This document shows positions 16,359 to 22,681 of a stretch of DNA of 36,051 nucleotides, in pieces. The stretch's first letter is position 1. Every line of letters begins with the position of its first letter. The position numbers and the translations under genes were made by a program. The notes beneath the pieces are model-generated. The model had not been told where the DNA came from. It worked only from the letters and a program-made list of their open reading frames with translations, and ran no database searches. Origin of the DNA: Anaerolineae bacterium (GTDB lineage: Bacteria > Chloroflexota > Anaerolineae > Aggregatilineales > Phototrophicaceae); NCBI GenBank assembly GCA_022843745.1, contig JALHNB010000065.1, positions 1-36,051 on the forward strand. The letters run 5' to 3'.

Positions 16359-16382
16359 TGTGAAATGATGATAGCTTTCACA
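16359..16382. promoter_or_regulatory. Inverted repeat before the metal-domain regulator gene
   Basis: TGTGAAA (16359-16365) and TTTCACA (16376-16382) are perfect 7-bp arms with a 10-base spacer, ending 19 bases before the ATG at 16402. The position suits autoregulation by the HTH protein that follows. Confidence 0.5.
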
Positions 16383-16401
16383 TAAAATCACAAGATATAA
16401 C

Positions 16402-16974
16402 ATGACGGCTGATTTTCCCCGGCAGCGACAAGAGCAGATTTTAGAATGGTTGCGAACACAGGGTTTCGCGACAGTTGAAGCGTTGGCCTCGCGCTTGAGC
16501 GTTTCCACCATGACGGTACATCGCGATCTGGATCGTCTGGCGAAAGCCGGGGCGGTTCAAAAAGTTCACGGCGGTGTCGAATTGATGGTCGCAAAGCCCG
16601 CGACTCAGCCGCATATCCCGACGTGTTCGCTGTGTCATGCCGAAGTGCCTGCCCGTACCACATTTATGGCGCAAAACGCAGCCGGTGAAAAATTTCACGC
16701 TTGTTGTTCGCACTGTGGTTTACTGTTGCTGGCGGAAAACGCGCATTTAATCTCAGCGCTGGCGCGGGATTTTATCTATGGTCGCATGGTCAACGTCGCG
16801 CAGGCCATCTACGTGATCGAGAGCCGTGTTCATCTGTGTTGTGTCCCGAGCGTCTTGTGTTTCACAGGCCGCGAAGATGCCGACTCGTTTCAGCGAGGAT
16901 TTGGCGGTCAGGTCATGACCTTTGACGAAGCGCGGCACTACATGAGCCATCATCACTCGACCCACCACGAATAA
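16402..16974 (+). CDS. DeoR-type HTH regulator fused to a TRASH/NosL-like metal-binding domain
   Basis: This protein of 190 residues has an N-terminal winged HTH of the DeoR class at residues 7-60 (RQEQILEWLRTQGFATVEAL, then LSVSTMTVHRDLDRLAKAGA, then VQKVHGGVEL). The usual sugar-phosphate sensor of DeoR proteins is absent. In its place is a Cys/His-rich segment: Cys75-x2-Cys78 (TCSLCHAEV), then HACCSHCG (Cys101, Cys102, Cys105), then HLCCVPSVLCF (Cys146, Cys147, Cys153). It ends with REDADSFQRGFGGQVMTFDE, which strongly resembles the C-terminal part of NosL-type copper proteins, and a His-rich tail (HHHSTHH). A copper- or other metal-responsive repressor is inferred. An inverted repeat lies just upstream, and an envelope protein gene follows on the same strand. 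Confidence 0.82.
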   Translation: MTADFPRQRQEQILEWLRTQGFATVEALASRLSVSTMTVHRDLDRLAKAGAVQKVHGGVELMVAKPATQPHIPTCSLCHAEVPARTTFMAQNAAGEKFHACCSHCGLLLLAENAHLISALARDFIYGRMVNVAQAIYVIESRVHLCCVPSVLCFTGREDADSFQRGFGGQVMTFDEARHYMSHHHSTHHE

Positions 16975-17051
16975 TTCACGGGAAAAACAGGTTTTTATGA
17001 TGGAACTTACCATCAAGCCTGAAATTATGACTAATCCATAGGAGATCAAAG

Positions 17052-17573
17052 ATGAAATTGCGTTTAATTGGCTTACTACTGCTGCTGATGTCCCTGTTCG
17101 CGATGCCCGCCCTGGCGCATGAAGGCCGCGAAGTCGGAGAATATACGCTGGTCTTCGGCTGGCGTGTCGAGCCTGCCCTCGCGGGTCTGCTGAACGGCCC
17201 GGAAATTACCCTCGGCCTGCACGATGCCGATCATGACGCTGAATGGCCCGCGGATATTGTCGTTGCGTTACAGGCGGAAGTCACGTTTGGCAGCGAATCA
17301 GCAACACTCCTGCTGGAAGAAGATCATAACGAACCCGGACACTTCATCGCGGACCTGATCCCGACCCTCCCTGGCGATTACAACTTCCGCGTTTTCGGCA
17401 CGATTGGCGATACGGCAGTCGATGAAACCTTCACGTCCGCTGATGGCGAATTCAGCACTGTCGAGCCTACCAGCGACATTATGTTCCCGCAGGCAGGCAT
17501 CGCCGATGTCGCCGCGCTGCTGGCTCGCATCGACGCGCTCGAAGCCCGCCTCGCCGCCCTCGAAGCCGAATAA
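17052..17573 (+). CDS. Exported protein with beta-sandwich-like domain and coiled-coil tail
   Basis: This protein of 173 residues has a signal peptide at 1-22 (cleavage after MPALA), giving a mature N-terminus HEGREVGEY. Residues 23-145 look like a beta-sandwich with many Asp, Glu and His residues (GLHDADHDAE, LLEEDHNEPGHF, LPGDYNFRVFG), which recalls exported copper-handling proteins of the CopC/YtkA kind, though I cannot assign a family. The last 25 residues form a perfect short leucine-zipper-like helix (VAALLARIDALEARLAALEAE), so oligomerisation is likely. The gene is 77 bases downstream of the metal-domain regulator with GGAG before its ATG. A role in periplasmic metal handling is an inference from that position and the His/Asp content. 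Confidence 0.78.
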   Translation: MKLRLIGLLLLLMSLFAMPALAHEGREVGEYTLVFGWRVEPALAGLLNGPEITLGLHDADHDAEWPADIVVALQAEVTFGSESATLLLEEDHNEPGHFIADLIPTLPGDYNFRVFGTIGDTAVDETFTSADGEFSTVEPTSDIMFPQAGIADVAALLARIDALEARLAALEAE

Positions 17574-17598
17574 AACGCAGCATAGTAACTTTCTCCCT

Positions 17599-17624
17599 CC
17601 CCTCTCCAACGCATTGGAGAGGGG
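17599..17624. repeat. Family B hairpin between convergent genes
   Basis: CCCCTCTCCAA-CGCA-TTGGAGAGGGG has perfect 11-bp arms and a 4-base loop, and continues into TTGGGGGTGAG. It lies between convergent stop codons (17573 and 17642), so it could serve as a two-way terminator. Its core is the reverse complement of the one at 9862-9879. Confidence 0.65.
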
Positions 17625-17641
17625 TTGGGGGTGAGCTTAAT

Positions 17642-18226
17642 TTACGACTTCCGCACCCCCAACCAATAACCCACGCCAACCACCACCAATCCCACGCTAA
17701 CCGCTGCGATGATCGCGATGCCGGAAATGCCGCTTGGCGGTGTGGGTGGAATGGCTATAGTTTCGCCGCTTTCCATACGCTCGACCTTAAGCAAAATCGC
17801 GTCCGGCATCCCCAGATCAATGTGTTCGGCATCGGACATCACCGCACACACTCGCCACGTCCCATAGGGGATATGCCCGATAACCTCGTTCTGATAATAC
17901 ATGCCCCACACGCCGTTATTCAGCCACAAATGCCAGTGCCGCTGCGATTCGTCCTCATCCGTCCCCGGCAGATCGAAATTCTGCGTCTCGACTAAAAAAT
18001 TGACCGTCGCGAATGGGTCTTCGCTGCTGCGGATCGTCGTGCCGGAGACAGGCGACACAATTTTAATCCTCGGCGCGTCCGGCTCGCTGTCATTGGGACG
18101 ATCCGGCGAAAGCACTTGCAGGCAGTCCTGCATGATCGTCTCAGGATTCGGCGTTGGTGTCTGCGCGGAAACCCACGAAGTCGCCGTCATGACCAGCACC
18201 AACGTGACAATTCTTAAAATCCGCAT
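17642..18226 (-). CDS. Membrane-anchored exported protein, DUF4399-like
   Basis: This protein of 194 residues has a signal peptide at 1-21 (MRILRIVTLVLVMTATSWVSA), an extracytoplasmic domain of about 140 residues, and a C-terminal membrane anchor (GIAIIAAVSVGLVVVGVGYW) ending in LGVRKS. The domain contains PRIKIVSPVSGTTIRSSEDP, then RHWHLWLNNGVWGMYYQNEV and IPYGTWRVCAVMSDAEHIDLG, the order of strands seen in DUF4399-like beta-sandwiches of exported, often metal-associated proteins. Two Cys and several His could bind a metal. A topology with a short inner tail is clear. It is convergent with the preceding exported protein gene; whether they act together is uncertain. Confidence 0.75.
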   Translation of the reverse strand: MRILRIVTLVLVMTATSWVSAQTPTPNPETIMQDCLQVLSPDRPNDSEPDAPRIKIVSPVSGTTIRSSEDPFATVNFLVETQNFDLPGTDEDESQRHWHLWLNNGVWGMYYQNEVIGHIPYGTWRVCAVMSDAEHIDLGMPDAILLKVERMESGETIAIPPTPPSGISGIAIIAAVSVGLVVVGVGYWLGVRKS

Positions 18227-18338
18227 CTGCGCCTCAATATCTCTGTTTTAATGTGTGAAGTTCTATCCCCTCCCACCTCACCGCTGCCATAAACCACGTC
18301 TGTTGTAGGGGCTTCCCCATCGAAATTTCGTGTCATCC

Positions 18339-18836
18339 TCATGTTTTCTTCCCCGGCTTGGCGGCCTTCTGGCGGATATTCAATGCCTGCTCGTTATAAA
18401 GCTGCGTCGTCGCCGTGACGTAATCGAGGATCGTGCGCAGTTGGTCGTCGCTGTAACGGGACATGATGGCGGCGTTGGCCTCCATAAAATCCTTGAACAG
18501 CACCTGAGCTTCTGGAGAACTCTGAGTCACAGTCGCCTTCAGCAAAACTTTGCGGCGATCTTCCGGCGCGGCAACCCGTTGGATAAACCCCGCCTTCTCG
18601 ATCCGATCCAGCACAGCGGTGACGGTGCCTGTCGATAAGCCCGTGATCTCCGCGAGCTGCCCCGCCGTGATCGGCTGCCGCTGGGCAATCACGTCGATGC
18701 ACTTATAGTCGGTCAGGTTCAGGCCAAGCTGATCCGCAATCGCCGAATGGAACAAGACCACGCCGGTTGAGTTTTTTCGACCCTCCTCCGACAACTGTCG
18801 AAGAATTTCATTTCGTGAGGATTCGCTACTTGACAT
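18339..18836 (-). CDS. MarR family transcriptional regulator
   Basis: This protein of 165 residues has the MarR core: LNLTDYKCIDVIAQRQ, then the HTH ITAGQLAEITGLSTGTVTAVLDRIEKAGFIQR, and the wing VAAPEDRRKVLLKAT, with C-terminal dimerisation helices and a basic tail (RQKAAKPGKKT). AGGAGG precedes the ATG by four bases. It is divergent from a FAD-dependent monooxygenase gene, and the short gap between them contains two tandem palindromes. That layout is typical for a MarR repressor controlling a detoxifying enzyme in response to its aromatic substrate; the ligand itself is unknown. Confidence 0.93.
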   Translation of the reverse strand: MSSSESSRNEILRQLSEEGRKNSTGVVLFHSAIADQLGLNLTDYKCIDVIAQRQPITAGQLAEITGLSTGTVTAVLDRIEKAGFIQRVAAPEDRRKVLLKATVTQSSPEAQVLFKDFMEANAAIMSRYSDDQLRTILDYVTATTQLYNEQALNIRQKAAKPGKKT

Positions 18837-18865
18837 TCAACCTCCTTTTGATTTATTCTAACATA

Positions 18866-18898
18866 TATCTCGATTTTCGAGATACTCGTTTTTCGAGT
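18866..18898. promoter_or_regulatory. Tandem MarR-type operators
   Basis: TATCTCGATTTTCGAGATA (18866-18884) has 8-bp arms around TTT. ACTCG-TTTTT-CGAGT (18884-18898) repeats the same core 16 bases further on. Both share CTCG-N5-CGAG. They lie 29 bases from the MarR start and 46 bases from the monooxygenase start, so one bound repressor pair could control both genes. Confidence 0.75.
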
Positions 18899-18944
18899 TA
18901 AATAAGTTGTGAGCGAATTATACGCGACAACCGGAGGAGTAACC

Positions 18945-20159
18945 ATGAAAATCAATAACCCAAAAGCCATCATCATCGGTGCGGGGGTCGCTGGCCCGGT
19001 CATCGCCCTCTTTCTGCAACGGGCTGGGATCCAAGCGGAAATTTACGAAGCCCGCCCCCAGGACTCGACAGGCTGGTTTCTGAATCTCGCCGGAAACGGC
19101 ATGGACGTGCTGAAAACATTGGGCATCGAAAAGCCCATCATGGCCGAGGGATCACCTGTCCCGCAGATGGTCATGTGGAGTGGAAACGGCAATCGGCTTG
19201 GCGAAGTTCGCAACGGGGCGCGGGCAGGGTTGACCGAAAGTGTCATCATTCGGCGCGGGGAGCTACAGCGCTGCCTGCACGATTCCGCCATGAAACAAGG
19301 CATTCGCATCCATTTCGGCAAAAAACTGCGTGATATTCAGACGACAGCGCAAGGGGTGACGGCTATTTTTGCAGACGACACGACAGCGCAGGGCGATTTT
19401 TTGATCGGATGCGACGGCGTTCACTCGCGCACCCGTCAGATTATCAGCCCGGACGCGCCCAAGCCACACTATACCGGACTGGTCAGCACGGGCGGGTTTA
19501 CCAACAATCTCGACCTGCCGCCGACACCCTCGACCCAGCATTTTATCTTCGGCAAGCGTGGATTTTTTGGCTATCACGTCCGCGCGTCCGGCGAAATTTA
19601 TTGGTTCAACAATCATGGACGCGCCCAGGAGCCAGGCCGCACCGAACTCACGCAGATCGTCAGCGAAGACTGGCAGCAGCGCCTCCTAGAGATGCACCGC
19701 GACGATTTGCCGATCATCAACCGCATCATCGAGTCCACGCAGGATGGTATCGGCGCATACCCGATTTACGACCTGTCCCCACAACCCATCTGGCACAAAG
19801 GCCGCGTCGTGCTGGCGGGTGATGCCATCCACGCCATTTCGCCGAGCGCCGGACAGGGTGCGTCACTGGCGATGGAGGATGCCGCGATCCTGGCAAAGTG
19901 CCTGCGCCACAATCACGATCTGGAAACTGCATTCTCGACCTATGAAACGCTGCGCCGGGAGCGTGTAGAGCGCATGGTCAAGTGGGCGCGAAGCATGGGC
20001 GGTGCGAAACTCGCCAGCGGCCCGATTCAAATCTGGTTTCGCGATCTGCTCATGCCCTTTTTCCTGAAATTCGCGACCAATCCCGCCGCGCTCGATTGGG
20101 TTTACGCCTACGATACGGGCTGGGATGCCGCCAAATTAGAACCTGAACCCTCGTTCTAA
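18945..20159 (+). CDS. FAD-dependent monooxygenase (PHBH/TetX-like flavoprotein)
   Basis: This protein of 404 residues starts at the ATG preceded by GGAGGAG. All class A flavoprotein monooxygenase motifs are visible: the dinucleotide-binding GAGVAG with the following acidic residue in EIYEARP (residues 10-40), the DG motif GCDGVHSRTRQ (about 155-165), and the GD motif VVLAGDAIHAISPSAGQGASLAMEDA (about 290-310). It should hydroxylate an aromatic or antibiotic-like substrate with NAD(P)H and O2; the exact substrate cannot be told. It is divergent from and probably repressed by the MarR protein next to it. A hairpin (20172-20196) follows the stop. Confidence 0.92.
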   Translation: MKINNPKAIIIGAGVAGPVIALFLQRAGIQAEIYEARPQDSTGWFLNLAGNGMDVLKTLGIEKPIMAEGSPVPQMVMWSGNGNRLGEVRNGARAGLTESVIIRRGELQRCLHDSAMKQGIRIHFGKKLRDIQTTAQGVTAIFADDTTAQGDFLIGCDGVHSRTRQIISPDAPKPHYTGLVSTGGFTNNLDLPPTPSTQHFIFGKRGFFGYHVRASGEIYWFNNHGRAQEPGRTELTQIVSEDWQQRLLEMHRDDLPIINRIIESTQDGIGAYPIYDLSPQPIWHKGRVVLAGDAIHAISPSAGQGASLAMEDAAILAKCLRHNHDLETAFSTYETLRRERVERMVKWARSMGGAKLASGPIQIWFRDLLMPFFLKFATNPAALDWVYAYDTGWDAAKLEPEPSF

Positions 20160-20171
20160 AGACGACATTGT

Positions 20172-20196
20172 AAGGGCAGGTCTGAGAACTGCCCTT
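20172..20196. repeat. Family A hairpin, probable terminator
   Basis: AAGGGCAG and CTGCCCTT are 8-bp arms around a loop beginning GTCTGAGA; the right arm is followed by TTGTA. It lies between the convergent monooxygenase and GyrI-like genes. The loop wording recurs in the hairpin at 35916-35938. Confidence 0.6.
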
Positions 20197-20213
20197 GTAT
20201 AAAACCGGCGTCC

Positions 20214-20849
20214 CTATCTCCTGCGCATGGGCTGGCGGATGATCGTGCGCAGTTTTTCCGGCGCGGATCGGCGCGGATCACCCAGGTGAATTTCATGATG
20301 CCGCCCTGTCGGCGCATAACCCTGCTCGTCAATGTAGCTGTGAAGGCGGTCAAGCGTGGGTTTTTCGGCCTCATATGACCCGATGTGCATCGTCTGCACC
20401 GCTAACCCCTCGGTGAAGCTTTCGAAACGCGCTTTGTCCAGCGCAGCCGGATTTTTCTTACGGCGCAGTTCGGCGCTTGCGTCCTTCACCATTTCCAGCG
20501 TGATATGCTCAGGCTGCATCATCATGATCGTCCACAGCCAGAGGTTTTTGTCGGCAGTAAAGTCGAAATCGCCATATTGCTTTCCCATATCCTCCATCCA
20601 CCACAGCCCTTCCAGCGGCATTACCGCGTAGTCGATTCCGGCGTTTTTGCTGGCAAATTTGAGTGTATAGGACAGGCCGTTCAGAACTTCCAGTCCCTGG
20701 TGAAATTCAAGCGCCGTGTTGGGGTCGCCTGTGCCGTCGATCATGATAAAGTTCATCGCCGGGACATCGACCTCGACCACTTTTGCCGTCGGCGCATGGT
20801 ACAGGTGCTTGAGCTGCTTCTTGAGGTCAATTTTTTCCATTGTCATCAT
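20214..20849 (-). CDS. GyrI-like small-molecule-binding protein
   Basis: This protein of 211 residues belongs to the stand-alone GyrI-like group (the ligand-binding domain also seen at the C-terminus of AraC- and MerR-type drug regulators). Signature parts are VVEVDVPAMNFIMIDGTGDPN, LKFASKNAGIDYAVMPLEGLWW, VQTMHIGSYEAEKPTLDRLHSYIDEQGY and the last strand HHEIHLGDPRR. There is no DNA-binding domain. Such proteins sequester or hydrolyse small toxic compounds in studied cases. The first of three in-frame ATGs is used because AAGGA lies six bases before it. The C-terminus is basic (RQPMRRR). It is next to DinB and DUF1801 genes, families often found with WYL regulators. Confidence 0.88.
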   Translation of the reverse strand: MMTMEKIDLKKQLKHLYHAPTAKVVEVDVPAMNFIMIDGTGDPNTALEFHQGLEVLNGLSYTLKFASKNAGIDYAVMPLEGLWWMEDMGKQYGDFDFTADKNLWLWTIMMMQPEHITLEMVKDASAELRRKKNPAALDKARFESFTEGLAVQTMHIGSYEAEKPTLDRLHSYIDEQGYAPTGRHHEIHLGDPRRSAPEKLRTIIRQPMRRR

Positions 20850-20902
20850 GAGATTTCCTTTCGTGTGATTGGGTTGAGGATGGCGTTGGGTGATATGTTT
20901 TC

Positions 20903-21047
20903 GTAGGGGCGCACAGCCGTGCGCCCTCTGTTGTCATTTGCAGGCTGAGGATTTTGCTCGCCCCAAAAAGGGCCTTTCGATTACCTTCACCCTCTATCAT
21001 TTTTGTCAGGTCGGGTTTCCATTGGGCGCACAGCCGTGCGCCCCTAC
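20903..21047. repeat. 145-bp MITE-like unit with hairpin termini
   Basis: The unit begins with GTAG plus the 20-mer GGGCGCACAGCCGTGCGCCC (20907-20926) and ends with the identical 20-mer (21024-21043) plus CTAC (21044-21047). The outer ends are therefore inverted repeats (GTAGGGGCGCAC and GTGCGCCCCTAC). The interior of about 97 bases holds no gene. Each terminus is itself a family A hairpin. It occupies most of the 20850-21113 gap; the remainder contains a short (CTATCGA)-type repeat at 21059-21108. Confidence 0.55.
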
Positions 21048-21113
21048 AAAGTTAATCGCTATCGACTATCGACAACCTATTTCGACTAAAGACTATCGAC
21101 TATCGACGACCTG

Positions 21114-21575
21114 TTATCCAATCCACCCCCGCCACTGCTCACCCAGCGGCTTGCCCATCGCCCGCAGGTACACATCGCACTTGCCGCACCAGATCAGAAC
21201 CGCCTCGCGATAAATATGGAACTGTGTGCGGAATGGCACAGGCCACCCGCGATCAATCGACTTGCTGAGAAAATCCTCGTCCGAGATCGTGTTTAGCACC
21301 GCGTCAAATTCGTCGTCCAGCGCCTTGTACCACGCCTTCAATTTTTCGACGCTGCCGCTAAGTCCCGAATCGGTGTTTCGCTTGTCCCACACCTGCTTGC
21401 CCGTTTTGAACGAATCAATGTATGAGCGCTCCACATCGCCCATATACACGCACAATTCGCCCAACGTCGGATTATTCGGAAATTTGAAGGCCAGATCAGC
21501 GTCCGTCAGCGTCTCCATCATCGCTGTGCGCAGCGCTGTCGTTTCATGCAGAATGTTCAGTTCATGAGCGTCCAT
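21114..21575 (-). CDS. DinB family protein (1)
   Basis: This protein of 153 residues is a four-helix bundle of the DinB/YfiT type. It opens MDAHELNILHETTALRTAMMETL, has NNPTLGELCVYMGDVERSYIDSF in the region where the family carries its first metal-binding His, and ends with a helix containing IYREAVLIWCGKCDVYLRAMG. The classical three-His site is not intact here, so metal binding is doubtful. The ATG at 21575 is chosen because GGAG is seven bases upstream; a longer frame to 21626 would include the promoter region. The palindrome at 21630-21646 lies 55 bases before the start, so it probably belongs to the WYL-linked regulon. Confidence 0.85.
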   Translation of the reverse strand: MDAHELNILHETTALRTAMMETLTDADLAFKFPNNPTLGELCVYMGDVERSYIDSFKTGKQVWDKRNTDSGLSGSVEKLKAWYKALDDEFDAVLNTISDEDFLSKSIDRGWPVPFRTQFHIYREAVLIWCGKCDVYLRAMGKPLGEQWRGWIG

Positions 21576-21629
21576 TTTTGTTCTCCTTGTGGTGTTGCTC
21601 AATCTTGACTCTATTATGCGCCACAATCC

Positions 21630-21646
21630 TTGACACCCTGTGTCAA
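21630..21646. promoter_or_regulatory. Palindromic operator candidate, copy 2 of 3
   Basis: TTGACA-CCCTG-TGTCAA is perfect over 6-bp arms (7 with the inner C-G pair). It is upstream of the DinB gene starting at 21575 and overlaps the stop codon of the DUF1801 gene at 21643. On the minus strand the TTGACA box is followed after 22 bases by CATAAT. About 26 bases around it match copy 3 almost exactly (AATCCTTGACA, then TGTGTCAACAATT). Confidence 0.7.
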
Positions 21647-22065
21647 CAATTGATATTCATTGGCCCGCGCTGCTTGTTCAGGTGATAGGTCAGCGCCATC
21701 GCGATGCAATCCTTCAACGCTTCGACAGGGATTTCGTCCATATCGTCGAAAAGGATGCTGCGATTTTCTTCATAGTGGAACTCCATCGGGTAAATTTGCC
21801 GGAAAGTCTCCACCAGCGTCGTCCGGCAGATAAAATACATCGCCACCTGCTCACCCACCCGGTCAATGCGGATCGTGCTGCCTGTCGGAGTCAGGTAGCT
21901 CGGCTGACCCCATTTGAGCGTTTCCTCAATTTCGCCCACACTTGGCGTTTCGGACGCAGTTTCATAGATGAGTTGGCGCACAAACATCATTTTTGATCGG
22001 AGATTTTCAGGGTAAGAATCAAAAACCGCCGCGACTTCCGGGTTTTGCATCGTCGTCTGCATCAT
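21643..22065 (-). CDS. DUF1801 domain protein
   Basis: This protein of 140 residues matches DUF1801: the opening NPEVAAVFDSYPENLRSKMMFVRQLIYETASE, then IEETLKWGQPSYLTPTGSTIRIDR with the family's characteristic 'KWG.P' element, then VAMYFICRTTLVETFRQIYP. The fold is known from structural genomics but no activity is established. AAGG lies eight bases before the ATG. The palindrome at 22115-22131 is 50 bases upstream, shared with the divergent DinB gene. Transcription might continue into the DinB gene at 21575, although that gene also has its own copy of the palindrome. Confidence 0.87.
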   Translation of the reverse strand: MMQTTMQNPEVAAVFDSYPENLRSKMMFVRQLIYETASETPSVGEIEETLKWGQPSYLTPTGSTIRIDRVGEQVAMYFICRTTLVETFRQIYPMEFHYEENRSILFDDMDEIPVEALKDCIAMALTYHLNKQRGPMNINC

Positions 22066-22114
22066 AATTTACACCTTGTATACGCTCAATTTCTATCATC
22101 ATAATGCCCAATCC

Positions 22115-22131
22115 TTGACAGCTTGTGTCAA
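22115..22131. promoter_or_regulatory. Palindromic operator candidate, copy 3 of 3, between divergent genes
   Basis: TTGACA-GCTTG-TGTCAA lies between the DUF1801 gene (minus) and the DinB-WYL unit (plus). On the plus strand an extended -10 (TGTTATACT, with TATACT at 22142-22147) lies 21 bases after the TTGACA box. On the minus strand TATGAT lies 22 bases after it. Confidence 0.7.
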
Positions 22132-22171
22132 CAATTTGTGTTATACTTTCATAAAACAGGAGAAAAATATT

Positions 22172-22678
22172 ATGACCGATTGGGTACAGTGGTTTCGCGA
22201 ACACTTAAAAAGCAGCGGCGACGGTTTTGTTTGGGCGTTTCAGGAGATTGGGCCAGCCTTGCAGCACCGTTTGCCGCCTGACCCCGACTATATGGGGACG
22301 TGGTCACCAGCCCGTCACATCTGGCACGTCACCGAATATGATCGTGATGTGGCCCTGCCATCCATGCGACAGTGGCTTGGCGACTCAACACCTGACCTCG
22401 ACATCTTGCCGGATGAAGACATTGAGTGGCCGAAATTTCAGGATCGCCCAGCCGATGAGTTGGTCGCAGCCTTTCTGGAAGTGCGTCAGGCGCAGATTTT
22501 GTTGCTCGACCAACTCACCGCCGTCGATTGGACTGCCCCGCGCGAGACGGTCTGGGGGCTGCAACCGCTGGTGATGGTCGCCACAAAAACCTATCAACAC
22601 ACCTTTGAACACGGCGACACGCTGCTGCGGATGCGTTTGTGGTGGCGCGGTTATGACACCGAGGATGCTGAGTCGTAA
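22172..22678 (+). CDS. DinB superfamily protein (2)
   Basis: This protein of 168 residues is a DinB-like four-helix bundle with WSPARHIWHVTEYDRDVALPSMRQWLG at about 48-75, the usual region for the first His ligand (His55 and His58 are candidates), and TKTYQHTFEHGDTLLRMRLW at the end with further His residues. A metal-dependent thiol-transferase-like activity is known for some members, but most are uncharacterised. The ATG at 22172 follows AGGAG by seven bases; the frame is open further upstream across the promoter. It is three bases from the WYL regulator downstream, so the two form an operon headed by the palindrome at 22115. Confidence 0.85.
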   Translation: MTDWVQWFREHLKSSGDGFVWAFQEIGPALQHRLPPDPDYMGTWSPARHIWHVTEYDRDVALPSMRQWLGDSTPDLDILPDEDIEWPKFQDRPADELVAAFLEVRQAQILLLDQLTAVDWTAPRETVWGLQPLVMVATKTYQHTFEHGDTLLRMRLWWRGYDTEDAES

Positions 22679-22681
22679 ATC

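Noticed and set aside
20903-21108. CRISPR-like array
   Set aside because: Only two identical 20-mers and a short simple repeat are present. Spacing is irregular, units are internally palindromic, and no cas genes are in the window.
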